A stretch of 64,000 bases of DNA from Jannaschia sp. M317 (GTDB taxonomy: Bacteria; Pseudomonadota; Alphaproteobacteria; Rhodobacterales; Rhodobacteraceae), in the NCBI RefSeq assembly GCF_025141175.1, contig NZ_CP081155.1, positions 2,261,001 through 2,325,000 of the forward strand, given 5' to 3'. Within the stretch, counting starts at the first letter, position 1, and every line of letters begins with the position of its first letter. Shown in pieces: positions 54,608 through 63,585 of this stretch. The notes beneath the pieces were generated by a model. That model saw only the letters and a program-made list of their open reading frames with translations, had not been told where the DNA came from and searched no databases. Position numbers and translations under genes: made by a program.

Positions 54608-55182
54608 AGGTAGCGCACTCCCCAAAGGCCGCCGACCAGCAGAACGACGAAGACGGTAAAGACGAGGCCCAGGCGTTTCTCGATGAAGTCGCGGATCGGC
54701 GCGCCGAACTTCCACAAGAGCGCGGCCACAATGAAGAATCGAATCCCCCGCGCGATGATCGACGAAACGATGAAGACAGGCAGCGACAGGCCGGTGGTGC
54801 CCGACAGGATCGTGATGACCTTGAACGGGAACGGCGTGATCCCTGCGATCAACACGGCCCATGCCCCGTAGTCGTTGTAGCGCTGTGTAAAACCTTCGAA
54901 GCTGTCGGCCTTGCCCAGCGCGGTCAGGACCGGCTCGCCCAATGTCTCGAACGCGAGCGCCCCGATGGCATAGCCACCCAGCGCGCCGAGGACCGACGCG
55001 ACGGTGCAGACGCCCGCGATCAGCCAGGCCCGATGGGGGGCGGCCAGAATCATCGGGATCAGCATGATGTCGGGCGGGATCGGAAAGACCGAGCTTTCGA
55101 TGAAGCTGACGAAGGCCAGCGCCCAGAGGGCGCGGGGGTGACTCGCCAGATTGAGCGTCCAGTCGTAAAGGGATCGGATCAT
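54604..55182 (-). CDS. DedA/YqaA-family membrane protein
   Basis: A 192-residue SNARE-associated Golgi/DedA-type protein: SFIESSVFPIPPDIMLIPMILAAPHRAW, LGALGGYAIGALAFETLGEP and GITPFPFKVITILSGTTGLSLPVFI. The re-entrant FIESSVFPIPPD loop and the PFPFK segment resemble the lipid-transporting DedA superfamily. It is more like YqaA than YohD. It is in an operon with dsbB and divergent from the zinc peptidase gene (72 bases). Confidence 0.88.
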   Translation of the reverse strand: MIRSLYDWTLNLASHPRALWALAFVSFIESSVFPIPPDIMLIPMILAAPHRAWLIAGVCTVASVLGALGGYAIGALAFETLGEPVLTALGKADSFEGFTQRYNDYGAWAVLIAGITPFPFKVITILSGTTGLSLPVFIVSSIIARGIRFFIVAALLWKFGAPIRDFIEKRLGLVFTVFVVLLVGGLWGVRYL

Positions 55183-55254
55183 GTGGTTGCGGTCCCACGG
55201 AACCCGGGCCGGGTCAAGGCGGTTTGGCCCCTGCACAACCAAAGGAATATCGTC

Positions 55255-56118
55255 ATGCGTTGGAGAGGTCGCCGCGGCAGCAGCAACATCGAGGATCGTC
55301 GCGGACGCGGCGGCGGACGGGCCGGGGCGGGCATGGCCGGCGGTCTGGGGGGCTTTGGCCTGATCGCGGTCCTTCTCATCGGTTGGTTTTTCGGCATCGA
55401 TGTCTCGCCTTTTCTGGGCGGGCAGGGGCAGGGCCCCACCGTCACCCAGAGCGCGCCGCCCAGCGCCGCCGAGCAGCAGGAGGCGCAGTTCGTATCGGTC
55501 GTTCTGGCCGACACCGAAGAGGTCTGGGCCGAGATCTTTCAACGTCAGGTGGACGGGCCCTATCGCCCCGCCACGATGGTGCTGTTTTCCGGCGTGACGC
55601 AGTCGCCCTGCGGCGGGGCCTCGGGGGCGACGGGGCCGTTCTACTGCCCGGCGGATCGCAAGGCCTATCTCGATACGGCCTTCTTTACCACCTTGGAGCA
55701 ACGACTGGGCGCCAAGGGTGATTTCGCCGCCGCCTACGTCGTCGCCCATGAGATCGCACATCATGTCCAGAACGAACTGGGCATCCTAGGGCAGGCCAAT
55801 CGGTTGCGGGCGCAGGCCAGCCAGGCCGAAAGCAATGCGATTTCGGTTCGTATCGAGCTGCAGGCCGATTGCTATTCGGGGATCTGGGCGCGGTTCGCCG
55901 AGGCGCAGTTCGGGTCGATCGAACCCGGCGACCTGCAGGAGGCGGTGAACGCCGCGCGTGAAATCGGCGACGACACGCTGGCGCGCGAGGCGGGGCGCGT
56001 GCCGCAGCCCCATACCTTTACCCACGGCACGTCCGAGCAGCGCGCGCGCTGGTTCGTCACGGGGTACGAGAGCGGGGACCTGCGGGCCTGTGACACGTTT
56101 TCCGCGACCCGTCTTTGA
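55255..56118 (+). CDS. Neutral zinc metallopeptidase (YpfJ/KPN_02809 family)
   Basis: A 287-residue protein: Arg/Gly-rich N-terminus (RGRRGSSNIEDRRGRGGGR), one transmembrane helix (about residues 30-50, GGFGLIAVLLIGWFFGIDV), then an extracytoplasmic domain. Zinc motif YVVAHEIAHHVQNELGIL and the downstream RIELQADCYSGIWA provide metal and catalytic residues. GPFYCPADRKAYLDTAFF is also typical. The physiological substrate is unknown. The ATG at 55255 begins the conserved MRWRGRR segment. Confidence 0.9.
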   Translation: MRWRGRRGSSNIEDRRGRGGGRAGAGMAGGLGGFGLIAVLLIGWFFGIDVSPFLGGQGQGPTVTQSAPPSAAEQQEAQFVSVVLADTEEVWAEIFQRQVDGPYRPATMVLFSGVTQSPCGGASGATGPFYCPADRKAYLDTAFFTTLEQRLGAKGDFAAAYVVAHEIAHHVQNELGILGQANRLRAQASQAESNAISVRIELQADCYSGIWARFAEAQFGSIEPGDLQEAVNAAREIGDDTLAREAGRVPQPHTFTHGTSEQRARWFVTGYESGDLRACDTFSATRL

Positions 56119-56179
56119 CGGCGTGCCGATTGTCTGATTGACGCTGCGCTGCGCGGGGGATATGCCCCGGCGCAGCGTT

Positions 56180-56261
56180 GCCCGTGTGGCGGAATTGGTA
56201 GACGCAGCGGATTCAAAATCCGCCGCCGCGAGGCTTGCCGGTTCGAGTCCGGCCACGGGTA
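56180..56261 (+). tRNA. tRNA-Leu (anticodon CAA)
   Basis: A class-II tRNA. The acceptor arm GCCCGTG (56180-56186) pairs with CACGGGT (56254-56260), followed by discriminator A. A D-arm with GGTAGACGC is present. The anticodon stem GCGGA/TCCGC encloses the loop TTCAAAA, giving anticodon CAA. A long variable arm and a TTCGAGTCC T-loop follow. CCA is not encoded. The gene stands alone, 61 bases after the zinc peptidase gene. Confidence 0.95.
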
Positions 56262-56346
56262 CGCATAAGGTTTCAACGAAATCGGCCGATCGTTCAGGGT
56301 GCTTTCTGGCCGGTCGAACGCCTTTTTCGCGGGGCGATCCGCACGG

Positions 56347-57060
56347 TTATGCAAAGCGGGCCGTCAATTCCGAGATGAAATATTCGTAGGCAGATTCGGT
56401 GTAGTGGAACGGAGCCTTGCCCCATTTGTGGTCCGAATCCGATTGCAGTAGCCCCTTGGGATAGCGGATCAGGCACTCGTCTCCGAATTTGTTGGCAAAG
56501 CTTTTGTAGGCGTAGTCGAGGAACCGGTTCATCGTTTCCAGTTCGTTGTCCGCATTGACCCGTTCGTTGTCCGTCCGTGCGAAGAATACGCAGTTCACGA
56601 GTAATATCGGTTTCGGTCCCTCTTTTTCCAAAGCCTCGTGAAGCAACCGCAGACCACGCCCCCAGAGCTTGTTGTAGCCAGGTGCGCCTCGTAGGAGCGT
56701 TTTCACCGACGGCACCTCATGGGCGCGCCGCGCCTTTTGGTACTCCGTAGATCCGGTATGAGCGCTGCCGTCCGCGAACTGCAGTAGGCGAAAACGGTCA
56801 TCCACGAGATCGACGATGAACGCGCCGGTTGTGTATCCCGCCAGGTTCTTCCAGAAGGCCTTTGTCATGTCCCTGTGAACCATCCGGCGCTGGAAATTCG
56901 ACCCGATCGCCTCGAGGATGTCCGGCTCCATCCGGGGTGGGCAGGCGAGAGAGGCAAGGCTGGTGCGCGCGGTGTAGTCCTGAACGTCGAAATCGCGGGC
57001 GAAGGGATATTCGAATGCATCGCGCGTGGCGCAGCTTCCGAGGATTTGAATAGGGGTCAT
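56347..57060 (-). CDS. DUF6270 domain-containing protein
   Basis: A 237-residue protein starting MTPIQILGSCATRDAFEYPFA. The GSC-x-x-R-D-x-F segment near the N-terminus recalls the DUF6270 family (SGNH-like fold), where Ser/Cys could act as nucleophile. VNCVFFART and the C-terminal DHKWGKAPFHYTESAYEYF (possible Asp/His) support the fold. Function is unknown; related proteins occur in polysaccharide or cell-surface loci. Base composition is visibly less GC-rich than in the neighbours, and it lies next to tRNA-Leu, so acquisition by transfer is possible. Confidence 0.7.
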   Translation of the reverse strand: MTPIQILGSCATRDAFEYPFARDFDVQDYTARTSLASLACPPRMEPDILEAIGSNFQRRMVHRDMTKAFWKNLAGYTTGAFIVDLVDDRFRLLQFADGSAHTGSTEYQKARRAHEVPSVKTLLRGAPGYNKLWGRGLRLLHEALEKEGPKPILLVNCVFFARTDNERVNADNELETMNRFLDYAYKSFANKFGDECLIRYPKGLLQSDSDHKWGKAPFHYTESAYEYFISELTARFA

Positions 57061-58045
57061 CGACTGCTCCGGACCTATTTCACCGCAATGAACCGGAGAC
57101 CAATACCGCGCGCGCGCCCAGGTTGAAAGCGGTTGAAGCGGACAGGATGGCAGGAACCACGTTCGGCAAGGTCCGGCTTCTGATCGTACAGTGCTGGTGC
57201 ATTCGTCCCGTCATCGTGGTCCACGTCTCAGAATGAAAGTGGTCAGGGACGACTCGGCAGCGCGGAGTTTCCAACACGCCAATGATTCGCGAAATACCGC
57301 TTGTCGGTTTCCCAATCGAAGACAATCGCGGTCCGGTTACGTTCCCGCAGGCGAAACACTCAATTTTTAGTCTGGCCGTTTCTTGCCACAATTCACCCTT
57401 GCGAGTGGAAACAATCGGCGGCCTCGAAATTTGCCAAGTCATCGGTTTAGATCAGGCAGGGTTGGGAAAACGGGCAGGCTGCGACCAGTTGGATCTGCGA
57501 CGGGCGCGGCGACTGTTTCCGGGGGTGAGACAAAGGTGGCGTAAACTGCTGCCGGAAAGTGGTAAATGCCCGGGCGCGTTGCCTCATTGCCGCCCTGTTT
57601 GGCCTGGGACCCCGGCCAGAAGTCTTTCCCGAATAGGGCCAATGCGCTACAACTTGTCCACGCCCAACTGGGGGCGATGTCTGCTGACCACGGGGGCGGT
57701 CGCACAGTTAGGTATCCGTTAGGGTGCTGACGTTATCGTGCGGGCGCACGGCCGTGAAAGGTGCGCGCGTTGGGTCCAGAAGGGCCGTCTCCACGATATC
57801 GTCACATTACCGACGATATTTCTGCGCGTCCGTCCATAGATCAGCCGTCATCGTCTTTCATGCGGGAACGATACGTTGGTTCAGGATTCGGAGATGCGCG
57901 CATGAAAGTGACGCTGATATTCCATAACACGACCCCGCCCGGTAGCCGCCGGTATGGGGACCTGACCTGCGACTATTCGTTAACAATTTCTGCCGGTTTG
58001 CCGCGCGGCGCGCGCGCCACGGCGCGGCATAAGGAGACCTGAGAC
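57061..58045. other. 985-base region without a recognisable gene
   Basis: Between the DUF6270 gene and the RTX-Hint gene. Several frames stay open for 60-146 codons on both strands (for example 57282-57722 plus and 57080-57442 minus), but none shows family features, a good ribosome site or consistent codon use. A 46-codon frame 57902-58042 ends just before the RTX gene and could be a leader peptide. AAGGAGA (58031-58037) is the RTX gene's ribosome site. The composition is more AT-rich than usual, consistent with a long regulatory region or decayed DNA. Confidence 0.5.
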
Positions 58046-61000
58046 ATGCCTGATAAGACCATAATCGATTTCAACGATCTCGGTGCTGGCACCATTGTCG
58101 GCGATCAATACGCCGCGCAGGGTGTGCGCATCTTCTCGGTGACCTCTGCCGGTGGGGACGATCCCGATCAGCCCCCCATGATCTTTGACGCGACACAGGA
58201 CCCCAACGGGCCGGTCAGCGGCGCGGACTATGATCTGCTCAACAGCGCGGCGGGCGGCATCCTGATCGCATCCGAGGATGGCGATCCCAATGACCCGGAC
58301 GCCACCGATTGCCCGTCGAAGTTCCTGATCGATTTCATCGACAACAACACGACGGTTCACGCAATCACCGTGATCGACGCCGAGGAAGGCGCCCAGATCA
58401 AGGTGTTCGACGTAGACGGCAACGTGGTCGAGACCATCGACGTCGTCACCGGCAATGGCGAGTACAAGACCGTCGAGATCGAGGCCGGTGGCGCCGCGAA
58501 CATGACGGTGACGTTCAACGGCTCCGGCGCGCTGGACAATCTGTCGTTTACAGTGCCCGACGGCGGCCCGGTCGCCGCGACCGGCGACGGCGTGGTCAAC
58601 GGCACTGACGGCAATGACGTCATCGATCTGGCCTACACTGATCCGCAGGGCGACAAGATCGACAACGACGATGCCACGGGTGTCGAAGGCACGACCGGCG
58701 ACGAGGATCTGGTGCTGGCCGGGGACGGCAACGACACCGTCTATGGCGGCAAAGCTGACGACATCATCCGCGGCGAGGGCGGCAACGACCGGCTCTACGG
58801 CCAGGAGGGCAACGACGTCATCGAGGGCGGTGCGGGCAACGACACCATCGACGACGCGCCCGGCAGCCTGGGCGAGGGCAACGACACCTTCTCCGGTGGT
58901 GACGGCGACGACGACATCTATGGCGGAGCGGGTGACGACGTTCTGAACGGCGACGACGGCAACGACCTGCTGGTGGGTGAGACGGACGACGACTCGCTGA
59001 CTGGCGGCGACGGCTGCGACGACCTGCGCGGCGGGTCGGGCAACGACACGCTGAACGCGGGCGTCATCGGGCGCCCCGACCTGGGCTATCCGGGTCTGTT
59101 CGCGGGCGACGACGATGTCGACAACGACCGCGACGTGGTCGACGGCGGTCAGGGCGATGACCTGATCACCACGGGCGACGATGACGACACCATCTTTGGC
59201 GGGTCGGGCAACGACACCATCGACGGCGGCTTTGACCGGGACGAGATCGAGGGTGGATCCGGCAACGACTATGTCGTCGGCGGCGAGGGCTCGGACACGA
59301 TCGAGGGCAATGATGGCGACGACACCATCTATGGCGGTCTGGATCCGAGTTTCCCCGATGAGCTGAACATCCCCGATAACATCGATCAGGTTCAGGACAA
59401 CGGCCGCGATGTGATCGACGGCGGCGACGGCAACGACCTGATCTTTGGTCAGGACGATGACGACAGCATCATTGGCGGTGCCGGGAACGACACCATCGAC
59501 GGCGGCATCGACGAAGACACCATCGATGGCGGCGAGGGTGCCGATTCGATCATTGGCAACGATGGCGATGACAGCCTTATGGGCGGCGCGGGCGACGACA
59601 CCGTCCGTGGCGGCACCGGCGACGATTTCGTCAGCGGCGGCGACGGCAATGACATGGTCTTTGGCGGCCCCGGCGACGACACGCTGGAAGGTGGCGCGGG
59701 TCAGGACAAGCTGGAAGGTTCCGGCGGAGATGACCTGCTGACCGGTGGTAGCGGCGATGACGAGAACTGGGGCGGTGGCGGCAACGACACCATCGTCGAC
59801 GGCGAAGGCTGTGACGTGTCGGTCGGTGGCGCGGATCGCGACCTGTTCATCTCCATCAGTCCGGGCGATTGTGTCGATGGCAGCGAGACGGGCGACGATT
59901 TTGACACGCTGGACCTGACCGGTCTGAATGTGCGCGTCGAATACGACCCCGACAACGCCGAGAACGGGACGATCTTCTTCCTCGATGACGCGGGGGCCGA
60001 TCACGGCAACGCCAAGTTCATCAATATCGAGAACGTCATCACCGACGGCGGGCCGCGCGACGGCATCGTGTCGGGCACCGACGGCGGTGACCTGATCGAT
60101 GTGACCTACGACGGCGACCCGGACGGTGATTTTGTCGACAACGACGATGCCATTCTGGACGGCGAAGTCGGTGACGACGACATCATCCAGGCGGGTGACG
60201 GCAACGACACGGTTCTTGCCGGCGATGGCAACGACGAGGTCTACGGCGGTGAAGGCGACGATCGGATCCACGGCGAGGCCGGCGACGACCGCATCTTTGG
60301 CGAGTTTGGCGACGACACCCTGTCTGGCGACGCGGGCGACGACACGCTTGACGGCAGCAAGGGCAACGATGTCATCGACGGCGGCACCGGGTCCGACATC
60401 CTGAACGGCGGCAAGGGCAATGACACCCTGACCGGCGGCGACGGGCCGGACATGATCGACGGCGGCAACGACCGGGATGTTATCGACGGCGCCGACAGCG
60501 GCGACATGATCGACGGCGGTTCGGGCGGGGACGATTTCGACATCCTCGACCTGCGCGGTGTGGATTTCGACAAGATCGACTACACCTCGGACGATCAGGA
60601 AGACGGCATCATCACCTTCAAGGACGGCACCACCGCCAAGTTCAAGGAGATCGAGCGCGTCATTCCCTGCTTCACCCCCGGCACGTTGATTGCCACGCCG
60701 AAAGGTGAGGTCGTCGTCGAAGCGCTGGAGGTTGGCGACCGGGTCATCACCCGCGACAACGGCATCCAGGTGATCCGCTGGGTCGGCCGCCGCGACATGT
60801 CCGCGACCGAGCTGACCGTGACCGAGGCCTATTGCCCGGTGATGATCCGCAAAGGGGCCCTGGGCCATGGTCTGCCAGAGCGGGACATGATGGTGTCGCC
60901 CCAGCACCGCGTGCTGATCGCCAACGACGAGACCATGCTCTACTTTGACGAGCGGGAGGTTCTGGTCGCGGCCAAGCATCTGGTCGGCCGTCCGGGGATC

Positions 61001-61249
61001 GAACGGATGGAGGCGCAGGACGTGGCCTATATCCACGTCATGTTCGACAACCACGAGGTCATCCTGTCGGATGGTGCCTGGACCGAAAGCTTCCAGCCGG
61101 GTGACAATTCACTGAAAGGTCTGGACCGTGCCCAGCGCGAGGAGATCTTTGCGATCTTCCCGGAACTGCAGGACGAGGCCGGCCTGTCGGGCTATACCGC
61201 CGCGCGCCGGATGCTCAAACGCCAGGAGGCGGAGCTGCTGATGCGCTAA
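58046..61249 (+). CDS. RTX calcium-binding protein with C-terminal Hint domain
   Basis: A 1067-residue acidic protein. Residues 1-175 form a beta-rich domain (IDFNDLGAGTIVGDQYAAQGV). Residues 180-870 are dominated by glycine-aspartate nonapeptides (GGxGxDxhx) that form calcium-binding beta-rolls, with spacers such as DVDNDRDVVDGG. From Cys875 a Hint_2 domain begins, CFTPGTLIATPKGEVVVEALEVGDRVITRDNG, with a conserved SPQHRVLI. Such proteins are typically exported by type I secretion, but no exporter genes are visible here. Hint domains can self-cleave. The role is unknown; adhesion or extracellular matrix is possible. Confidence 0.88.
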   Translation: MPDKTIIDFNDLGAGTIVGDQYAAQGVRIFSVTSAGGDDPDQPPMIFDATQDPNGPVSGADYDLLNSAAGGILIASEDGDPNDPDATDCPSKFLIDFIDNNTTVHAITVIDAEEGAQIKVFDVDGNVVETIDVVTGNGEYKTVEIEAGGAANMTVTFNGSGALDNLSFTVPDGGPVAATGDGVVNGTDGNDVIDLAYTDPQGDKIDNDDATGVEGTTGDEDLVLAGDGNDTVYGGKADDIIRGEGGNDRLYGQEGNDVIEGGAGNDTIDDAPGSLGEGNDTFSGGDGDDDIYGGAGDDVLNGDDGNDLLVGETDDDSLTGGDGCDDLRGGSGNDTLNAGVIGRPDLGYPGLFAGDDDVDNDRDVVDGGQGDDLITTGDDDDTIFGGSGNDTIDGGFDRDEIEGGSGNDYVVGGEGSDTIEGNDGDDTIYGGLDPSFPDELNIPDNIDQVQDNGRDVIDGGDGNDLIFGQDDDDSIIGGAGNDTIDGGIDEDTIDGGEGADSIIGNDGDDSLMGGAGDDTVRGGTGDDFVSGGDGNDMVFGGPGDDTLEGGAGQDKLEGSGGDDLLTGGSGDDENWGGGGNDTIVDGEGCDVSVGGADRDLFISISPGDCVDGSETGDDFDTLDLTGLNVRVEYDPDNAENGTIFFLDDAGADHGNAKFINIENVITDGGPRDGIVSGTDGGDLIDVTYDGDPDGDFVDNDDAILDGEVGDDDIIQAGDGNDTVLAGDGNDEVYGGEGDDRIHGEAGDDRIFGEFGDDTLSGDAGDDTLDGSKGNDVIDGGTGSDILNGGKGNDTLTGGDGPDMIDGGNDRDVIDGADSGDMIDGGSGGDDFDILDLRGVDFDKIDYTSDDQEDGIITFKDGTTAKFKEIERVIPCFTPGTLIATPKGEVVVEALEVGDRVITRDNGIQVIRWVGRRDMSATELTVTEAYCPVMIRKGALGHGLPERDMMVSPQHRVLIANDETMLYFDEREVLVAAKHLVGRPGIERMEAQDVAYIHVMFDNHEVILSDGAWTESFQPGDNSLKGLDRAQREEIFAIFPELQDEAGLSGYTAARRMLKRQEAELLMR
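58700..60530 (+). repeat. RTX nonapeptide repeat blocks inside the Hint protein
   Basis: Long runs of the 27-base unit encoding GGxGNDxI/L. They fall in two blocks, about 58700-59830 and 60060-60530. Each block opens with a similar lead: G(D/x)GxVxGTDGxDxID, a DNDDA spacer and AGDGNDTV (residues 180-240 and 672-730). The intervening residues (about 595-670) are non-repetitive. This is coding repeat DNA, not a CRISPR or satellite. Confidence 0.85.
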
Positions 61250-61273
61250 GGCGTTCGGCAAGGATGAAAAAAC

Positions 61274-61299
61274 CGGGGGTGCAGGCGACTGCGCCCCCG
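61274..61299 (+). terminator. Hairpin terminator after the RTX-Hint gene
   Basis: CGGGGGTGCAG (61274-61284) and CTGCGCCCCCG (61289-61299) form an 11-bp stem with one T-G pair around a GCGA tetraloop, 24 bases past the stop. It is preceded by AAAAAA and followed by TTCTCGTTT. Confidence 0.75.
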
Positions 61300-61366
61300 T
61301 TCTCGTTTGAGGCCGCCGGGATATGTGCTAATTGCCGCAAGTGGCATTCACACGCGCGGAGGTCTT

Positions 61367-61798
61367 ATGCGGCGCTGGCATTTCTATGTGATGGGTCTGA
61401 TCGCCCTGGTCTTTGGCGTGTTGTCCCTGGCCGAATACGTCCTCGTGTCCTACGGACCGCGGCTGGGTTGGTTGCAAGGCTATGGCGAGGCAGAGGTCGC
61501 GTGGCTGGCAAACCTGCCCGGTTGGGTGCACGGCGTATGGGGCACGCAGGCCCTGTTGGCCCTGATCGGTGCCCTGTGTCTGTTGGCGCATTTGCGCCCG
61601 GCGGTCTGGATGCTGGCATTCTCGTTTCTGGCACTGGTCGTTCTGCACGTCTGGGCGATCTTCCTGGCGGACCCTTCGCTGATGTCGCTGGCGGGTGGCG
61701 GATGGGAAGGCTGGGCAACGCTGGGTCTGGTCCTGGCGCTGAGCTTTCTGATCTACCTCTATGCGCGGCAGGAAAAGCGCGTGGGTGAGGTTCTCTGA
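61367..61798 (+). CDS. Small integral membrane protein of unknown function
   Basis: A 143-residue protein with four predicted helices (about 5-25, 55-78, 82-102, 115-137). The GLIALVFGVLSLAEYVL opening and GWVHGVWGTQALLALIGALCLLAHLRPAVWMLAFSFL are the most distinctive parts. I do not recognise the family with confidence. The ATG at 61367 is fixed by GGAGG five to six bases upstream (61358-61362). The next gene is an ABC ATPase 65 bases downstream, but a functional link is not evident. Confidence 0.75.
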   Translation: MRRWHFYVMGLIALVFGVLSLAEYVLVSYGPRLGWLQGYGEAEVAWLANLPGWVHGVWGTQALLALIGALCLLAHLRPAVWMLAFSFLALVVLHVWAIFLADPSLMSLAGGGWEGWATLGLVLALSFLIYLYARQEKRVGEVL

Positions 61799-61863
61799 TC
61801 GGGTTGTTCGTTGCGGGCACCGCTGTTAGGTCATCCTGACTGTAACACTCGGGTATTCGGCAC

Positions 61864-62937
61864 ATGGACGCACGCCTGCGCACCGTAGGGTTGATCCGCG
61901 AATTCGGCGGCCGTCGGGTTGTGGACGGCGTCGATCTGTCGGTGGCGGCGGGGCAGGTGACGTGTCTGCTGGGCCCATCCGGGTGCGGCAAATCGACGAC
62001 ATTGCGCATCATCGCGGGCGTGGATCGCCAGGACAGCGGCGAGGTCTGGCTTAACGGAGAGCTGGTGTCCGGCGGCGAGGTGCACGTGCCACCCGAGGCA
62101 CGGGGTGTGGGCCTCATGTTCCAGGACTTTGCGCTGTTCCCGCATCTGACGGTCGCGCAGAATATCGGCTTTGGCCTGCGCCGGGACGCGGTGTCCGCCG
62201 CGCGGGTGGAGGAGCTATTGAAGCGGGTCGATCTGGCCGGCTACGACGAAAAGCATCCGCATCAATTGTCCGGAGGAGAGCAGCAGCGCGTCGCCCTGGC
62301 CCGCGCCTTGGCCCCCCGTCCCAAAGTCATGCTGATGGATGAACCCTTTTCTGGCCTCGACAACAGGCTGCGCGACGGCATTCGCGATGCAACCTTGTCG
62401 GTTCTCAAAGAGGCGGGAACGGCGGTCTTGCTGGTGACCCACGAGCCGGACGAGGCGATGCGCATGGCCGATGAAATCGCGCTGATGCGGGCGGGGCGGA
62501 TCGTCCAGAAGGCCGCGCCCTACAACATCTACAACACTCCCGCCGATCCTGCGGCCGCCGCGTTCTTTAGCGATACCAATGTTTTGCAAGGTGTCGTTCA
62601 CGGGGCCCTGACGGAGACACCCTTCGGTCAGTTCCTGGCCCCCGGATTGCCGGAAGGGACGACCGTCGACATCGTCTTTCGTCCGCAGCATGTGCGCATT
62701 GATTTCGACCGCGATGGCCGTGGCCCACGTCCCACCGCCGCAGAGGGTGCGCCCGCGCGGGGCACGGTGCAACGGTCCCGGTTCATGGGCAAGGAAAGCC
62801 TGGTAGAATTCCTGATGGCCGATGGGGAAACGAAGGTGACGGCGACGGTGCCTGCCGTTTTCCTGCCCAAGCCCGAAACGGTCATGTGGCTATCGATCCG
62901 GCGCGATCGTTGTTTCGTGTTTCCACAACGTCAATAA
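61864..62937 (+). CDS. ABC transporter ATP-binding protein (Fe3+/spermidine-type, FbpC-like)
   Basis: A 357-residue ABC ATPase of the CUT1/ferric group: Walker A LGPSGCGKSTTLRIIAG, Q-loop LMFQDFALFPHLTVAQNIGFGL, signature LSGGEQQRVALARAL, Walker B VMLMDEPFSGLDNRL, H-loop LLVTHEPDEAMRMAD. A C-terminal TOBE-like domain (FRPQHVRIDFD, RSRFMGKESLVEFLM) follows. No permease or binding protein is adjacent. It may serve the FbpA protein encoded about 16 kb upstream. That link is inference from family only. Confidence 0.87.
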   Translation: MDARLRTVGLIREFGGRRVVDGVDLSVAAGQVTCLLGPSGCGKSTTLRIIAGVDRQDSGEVWLNGELVSGGEVHVPPEARGVGLMFQDFALFPHLTVAQNIGFGLRRDAVSAARVEELLKRVDLAGYDEKHPHQLSGGEQQRVALARALAPRPKVMLMDEPFSGLDNRLRDGIRDATLSVLKEAGTAVLLVTHEPDEAMRMADEIALMRAGRIVQKAAPYNIYNTPADPAAAAFFSDTNVLQGVVHGALTETPFGQFLAPGLPEGTTVDIVFRPQHVRIDFDRDGRGPRPTAAEGAPARGTVQRSRFMGKESLVEFLMADGETKVTATVPAVFLPKPETVMWLSIRRDRCFVFPQRQ

Positions 62938-62945
62938 CGGCGAAA

Positions 62946-62961
62946 GCCGCCCATGGGCGGC
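62946..62961. terminator. Palindromic bidirectional terminator
   Basis: GCCGCCCATGGGCGGC (62946-62961) is a perfect palindrome, flanked by GAAA on one side and TTTC on the other after one intervening base pair. It sits between the convergent ABC ATPase (ends 62937) and DUF882 gene (ends 62989), and can serve both. Confidence 0.65.
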
Positions 62962-62988
62962 CGTTTCCGATAAGCAAAGTTTGGGAGT

Positions 62989-63585
62989 TTAGCGACCCCA
63001 GGTCCGGACAACGCCACAATCAACGTGGGTGAAGTTCGAGCCGGAATAACGTCCGACACCACCCGCCCCGCAAGACGCGGCGGCGCGTGCCACCTGACCA
63101 ACCGACCGTGACCCAAGCCGCAAATCGGCGGCCTGACCCTTTAGGTGCAGGGAGTTGCGCGCAACGCCGCTGGAGCGGCTGCGCAGCAACGCGTTCGTGG
63201 CAGGAGAGCGGTAGCCGGAGAGCAGGAGGAAAGGTTCGTTCGCGTCGACAAGGTTATGGGTGGCGGCAATGATATCGACGGTGCGGTTGTCGATTTGTTT
63301 GACCTCATTGCGGCGCCAGTCACGGAAGAAGAAATTGATCTCCCGCAGGGCATCGGGGACATAGTTCCCTTCGACCCAATAGATGGTGTCCATGGATTCG
63401 CCGGTCCGGGCGTTGTGCATCTTGATGCGACGGATATCGCCACCCCCGCGCAAGAACCCAGCGGCGTTTGCGTAAGTCGGTGCCGCCACGACGGCGGTGG
63501 CTGCGAAAGCGCTCAGAAGTCGACGACGCGTCAACGACACGGTCGCACCTGTCTGTGTCAGATCAGTCACGTTTGCCCCATTCAT
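62989..63585 (-). CDS. DUF882 family protein with Tat signal (YcbK-like M15 peptidase fold)
   Basis: A 198-residue protein. The Tat signal is TRRRLLSAFAATAVVAAPTYANA (residues about 19-42). The DUF882 domain holds MHNARTGESMDTIYW, REINFFFRDWRRNEVKQID, FLLLSGYRSPATNALLR, SLHLKGQAADLRL and NFTHVDCGVVRTWG. Conserved His and Asp match the zinc site of M15-type peptidoglycan peptidases. The ATG at 63585 is preferred; an earlier one at 63633 places the signal too far inside. It is divergent from an L,D-transpeptidase gene, a common arrangement suggesting cell-wall remodelling. Confidence 0.9.
   Translation of the reverse strand: MNGANVTDLTQTGATVSLTRRRLLSAFAATAVVAAPTYANAAGFLRGGGDIRRIKMHNARTGESMDTIYWVEGNYVPDALREINFFFRDWRRNEVKQIDNRTVDIIAATHNLVDANEPFLLLSGYRSPATNALLRSRSSGVARNSLHLKGQAADLRLGSRSVGQVARAAASCGAGGVGRYSGSNFTHVDCGVVRTWGR

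Noticed and set aside
57282..57722. 146-codon plus-strand frame as a gene
   Set aside because: It has no ribosome site, no recognisable motif and an Arg/Pro-rich second half typical of a chance frame. It overlaps other equally weak frames.
56180..58045. Integrative element bounded by a copy of the tRNA-Leu 3' end
   Set aside because: I found no second copy of the tRNA end downstream and no integrase gene.
58700..60530. Regular short repeats that could suggest a CRISPR array
   Set aside because: The period is about 27 bases with no unique spacers, and the repeats encode GGxGxDxhx nonapeptides in frame.
57980..61054. Open frame of about 1024 codons on the minus strand opposite the RTX gene
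   Set aside because: The low-complexity antisense of GGC-GAC repeats (AVDxVVAxxA units) stays open by composition. The plus-strand product is a textbook RTX-Hint protein.
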